DNA of 64,000 nt from assembly GCA_965249205.1 (NCBI GenBank), contig CBDFLL010000006.1:868001-932000 (forward strand). Direction: 5' to 3'. The position numbers and the translations under genes were made by a program. The DNA comes from JAQBVV01 sp965249205. Lineage in GTDB: Bacteria; Acidobacteriota; Vicinamibacteria; Vicinamibacterales; UBA2999. This document shows positions 62,324 to 64,000 of this stretch, in pieces (positions within the stretch are counted from its first letter, which is position 1; each line of letters begins with the position of its first letter). Below the pieces are notes generated by a model, which was given only the letters and a program-made list of their open reading frames with translations, had not been told where the DNA came from and did not search any database.

Positions 62324-62757
62324 AGGCGTCTTTCTGGTGATGTTGATGTGGACACTCGACAAGTTCATCAACGCCGACCACGCGGGACGGATCTTCGCGA
62401 ACTTCTACTCGATAGGAGGCCTGGAGCAGACTGCGTTTCTGGTCATTGGTGTCGCCGAACTGGCCCTGATCCTCGCATTCGTGGTCGGGTATCAGAAACG
62501 CGTGTCCTATGGACTGGTGCTGATCCTCCATGGCGTCTCAACGTTGTCGTCCTATCGGCAGTACATCGATGGGTTCAATAACCTGCTCTTCTTCGCAGCC
62601 TGGCCGATGCTGGCAGCCTGCTTCGCGCTGTACTACCTGCGCGATCTGGATACGAAGTGGACGGTCGGTGGCGGCGCGTCGGGCGGGTGACGCCGCGGGT
62701 GCCATTTCGTGTGCAGGATCGGGTGCACACTCAGCGGATGCACAGGGAGGTATCGAG

Positions 62758-63186
62758 ATGACGAACGATAGGCAAGGACGTCGGTCACTGATGTCGGGTA
62801 TCGGGGTGTTTGCCGCCGCATTTGCGCTAGGCTCGCGCCCAGCGGCCGCCCAGACGCCGGCCGCGTCGACATTCGAGCCGGCACGGCACGCGCAGGACGG
62901 GTGGCTCGATGCGATCCCGGGTAAACATCGTGTAGTCCTTGATGTCACCTCGGCCGCCGGGGTCCCCGACGCTATTCGATTCGCCGGGAACATCTTTAAT
63001 GGGAATGCTGGCACGTACGGTCTCGAGGAGGCGGAGACCGCGATGGTCGTGATCCTCAGACACTCTGCCACGGCGTTCGGCTTCCGACATGGCTCGCTTC
63101 GGCGCGCCCACGCTTGCCTGGGAGACGCGCCTGGACTATCCGCAACTGTGGGGCACTCGACGTATCGGTTCCGATCTCTCACGTGA
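62758..63186 (+). pseudogene. Secreted protein gene with broken 3' end
   Basis: AGGGAGG (62744-62750) precedes ATG 62758. The first 109 residues look real: leader GRRSLMSGIGVFAAAFALGS ending AAAQ, then WLDAIPGKHRVVLDVTSAAG, RFAGNIFNGNAGTYGLEE and VVILRHSATAFGF. After about base 63085 the frame gives an unlikely Arg/His/Ser-rich tail, while the next frame suddenly encodes a cytochrome-type protein. So the normal 3' end is missing. The intact half resembles Tat-exported proteins of unknown role seen in Acidobacteriota (inference). Confidence 0.6.
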
Positions 63187-64000
63187 GGGGGCCGCACGTT
63201 CGCGCGACTGGCAGTTCGTGCACCTGTTCTCGCCGCGCGCGGTCGTGGCGACGTCGGTGATGCCAGCCTATCCATGGTTGTTCGACGGCGCACCAGACCG
63301 CCCGGCGCAGGAGGCGGAGGATCTGGTGGCGTACCTGGATTCGCTCGGCCACGCCCGTGAGATCGCGGGGCCGGAGGGCGAAGCAGCGGCGCTCGAGGGG
63401 TGCCAGTGTCCCGACGATCAACTGCGGCAGATGGCCTTCGGTGGCGTACTGAACACGCACCCCGCCAGGAGCCGCCGCGTACACGAGGCGCCGGTGCTGC
63501 CAGCACCGGCCGCACCCGCCCGCGGTCGACGTCTCTACGCGGATCACTGCGCGAGCTGTCACGGCGATCAGGGCGGAGGCGACGGGCCGGGCGCGCAAAC
63601 GTTGCGCCCCAGACCGACCAACTTCGTGGAGCACGAGTACACAGATGTGCGCCTGGCCGACGCGCTGTGGAACGGCGTGTGGGGCACGGCCATGCCGGCC
63701 TGGAGAGACTGGCCGCTGGAGGATCTTGCCGCGCTCTCGGAGGTGGTCAAAGGGTTCGGCGACCGCTCCCAGAGCCTGAGCGATACAGCGGTCCCCGCTG
63801 ACCCCGCACTGCAGGATGACGGAGGGGATGTGGGGGAGCGTATCTACGGAGCCAACTGTGTGCAGTGCCACGGCGAACGCGGCGAAGGCGACGGATCGGC
63901 GGCCGCCGAGTTGCCGATGGACCCGACGAACTTTCGCCGCCAGCGGCCGAGCCTGGCCGAGGGGATCCGCGCGCTTCGAAATGGTGTCGAGGGCACGTCG
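63089..64000 (+). CDS. CcoO-like/cytochrome c protein, 5'-truncated, runs off the window
   Basis: Open frame from 63053 to the window end; first ATG 63089, giving at least 304 residues. Residues 1-80 match the later half of cbb3 oxidase subunit II (CcoO): LDYPQLWGTRRIGSDLSREG and SVMPAYPWLFDGA. The N-terminal membrane anchor and first CxxCH heme site that CcoO needs are absent. Two cytochrome c domains follow with heme sites CASCH (Cys at about 154) and CVQCH (about 257). No Shine-Dalgarno is seen before 63089. Probably left after a deletion that removed its 5' end. Confidence 0.7.
   Translation, partial: MARFGAPTLAWETRLDYPQLWGTRRIGSDLSREGAARSRDWQFVHLFSPRAVVATSVMPAYPWLFDGAPDRPAQEAEDLVAYLDSLGHAREIAGPEGEAAALEGCQCPDDQLRQMAFGGVLNTHPARSRRVHEAPVLPAPAAPARGRRLYADHCASCHGDQGGGDGPGAQTLRPRPTNFVEHEYTDVRLADALWNGVWGTAMPAWRDWPLEDLAALSEVVKGFGDRSQSLSDTAVPADPALQDDGGDVGERIYGANCVQCHGERGEGDGSAAAELPMDPTNFRRQRPSLAEGIRALRNGVEGTS

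Larger units (their letters stand above)
59926..62690 (+). pseudogene. DoxX-like membrane protein gene split by IS5 and IS1595 elements
   Basis: The 5' part (GTG 59926, after AAAGGAG) reads MNDRDRVATALLPLRL and is cut at CTAG 59971-59974. The 3' part resumes at 62324 and reads GVFLVMLMWTLDKFINADHA to the stop at 62690, with four membrane segments (EQTAFLVIGVAELALILAF, VSYGLVLILHGVSTLSSYRQ, LLFFAAWPMLAACFALYYL). Removing both elements and one copy of each target duplication restores one frame of 138 codons. Layout is that of small DoxX-like proteins; function unknown. The residual 3' frame from 62337 could still make a shortened protein. Confidence 0.85.

Noticed and set aside
1..64000. CRISPR arrays, tRNA or rRNA genes, prophage modules
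   Set aside because: No regularly spaced direct repeats, cloverleaf-like segments, rRNA-like stretches or phage structural genes were noticed on reading; a dedicated search was not possible.

Overview
High-GC bacterial chromosome (about 60-65% G+C by eye) with no rRNA, tRNA, phage or CRISPR content that I could find. The gene families suggest an Acidobacteriota genome, perhaps class Vicinamibacteria. These include an Oar-like TonB receptor with an N-terminal regulatory fold, membrane-anchored Ser/Thr kinases, a PQQ beta-propeller dehydrogenase, NHL propellers, MacAB/RND exporters, and a nucleotide-translocase-like transporter with HEAT repeats. The taxonomic call is inference from gene style, not from a marker gene.

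Layout. 1-6.7 kb: a partial TonB receptor, a DUF411 metal-type protein, a secreted PQQ dehydrogenase, two CTAG-bounded mini inverted-repeat elements, and a DUF305-LVIVD fusion. 6.9-13.4 kb: a macA-macB(ATPase)-macB(permease)-tolC export operon with an IS5-family element inserted before tolC. 13.5-18.0 kb: an NHL propeller, an OmpA-type protein and a penicillin-acylase-type Ntn hydrolase. 18.0-26.5 kb: a cell-surface glycan island with a fucosyltransferase-like enzyme, a lower-GC sulfotransferase, an intact ISL3 element, a 1002-aa sulfotransferase/glycosyltransferase/sulfotransferase fusion, and two further genes. Three of these island genes share an unnamed repeated domain. 26.5-29.0 kb: small secreted and membrane proteins and an EamA exporter. 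29.2-35.8 kb: an RND efflux operon whose SBP-TolC fusion gene carries an in-frame stop.

35.9-40.1 kb: a PAS/sigma-54 activator divergent from an isochorismatase-DUF983-FMN-oxidase-membrane gene set. A good -24/-12 promoter match and an upstream dyad lie between them. 40.2-45.8 kb: a nucleotide-translocase/HEAT protein translationally coupled to one of two tandem membrane Ser/Thr kinases. 45.9-54.7 kb: PP-loop ATPase, sirtuin, two orphan TRAP binding proteins (one frameshifted), NHL and M23-like lipoproteins, a SoxC-like molybdoenzyme, a CBS protein, a signal-peptidase-like/transporter chimera and a DUF1761 protein. 55.0-59.6 kb: an RcnR/CsoR-type repressor with a CDF metal exporter, then a TonB/Oar receptor. 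59.9-64.0 kb: a DoxX-like gene split by an IS5 copy and an IS1595 element, followed by a Tat-type secreted protein and a cytochrome c protein that seem joined by a deletion.

Themes: envelope export, surface glycan sulfation, metal handling, and recent mobile-element activity. The two IS5 copies show a single coding difference, and target duplications are intact at three element types. Several genes look freshly broken: tolC fusion, dctP, doxX and the CcoO-like gene.
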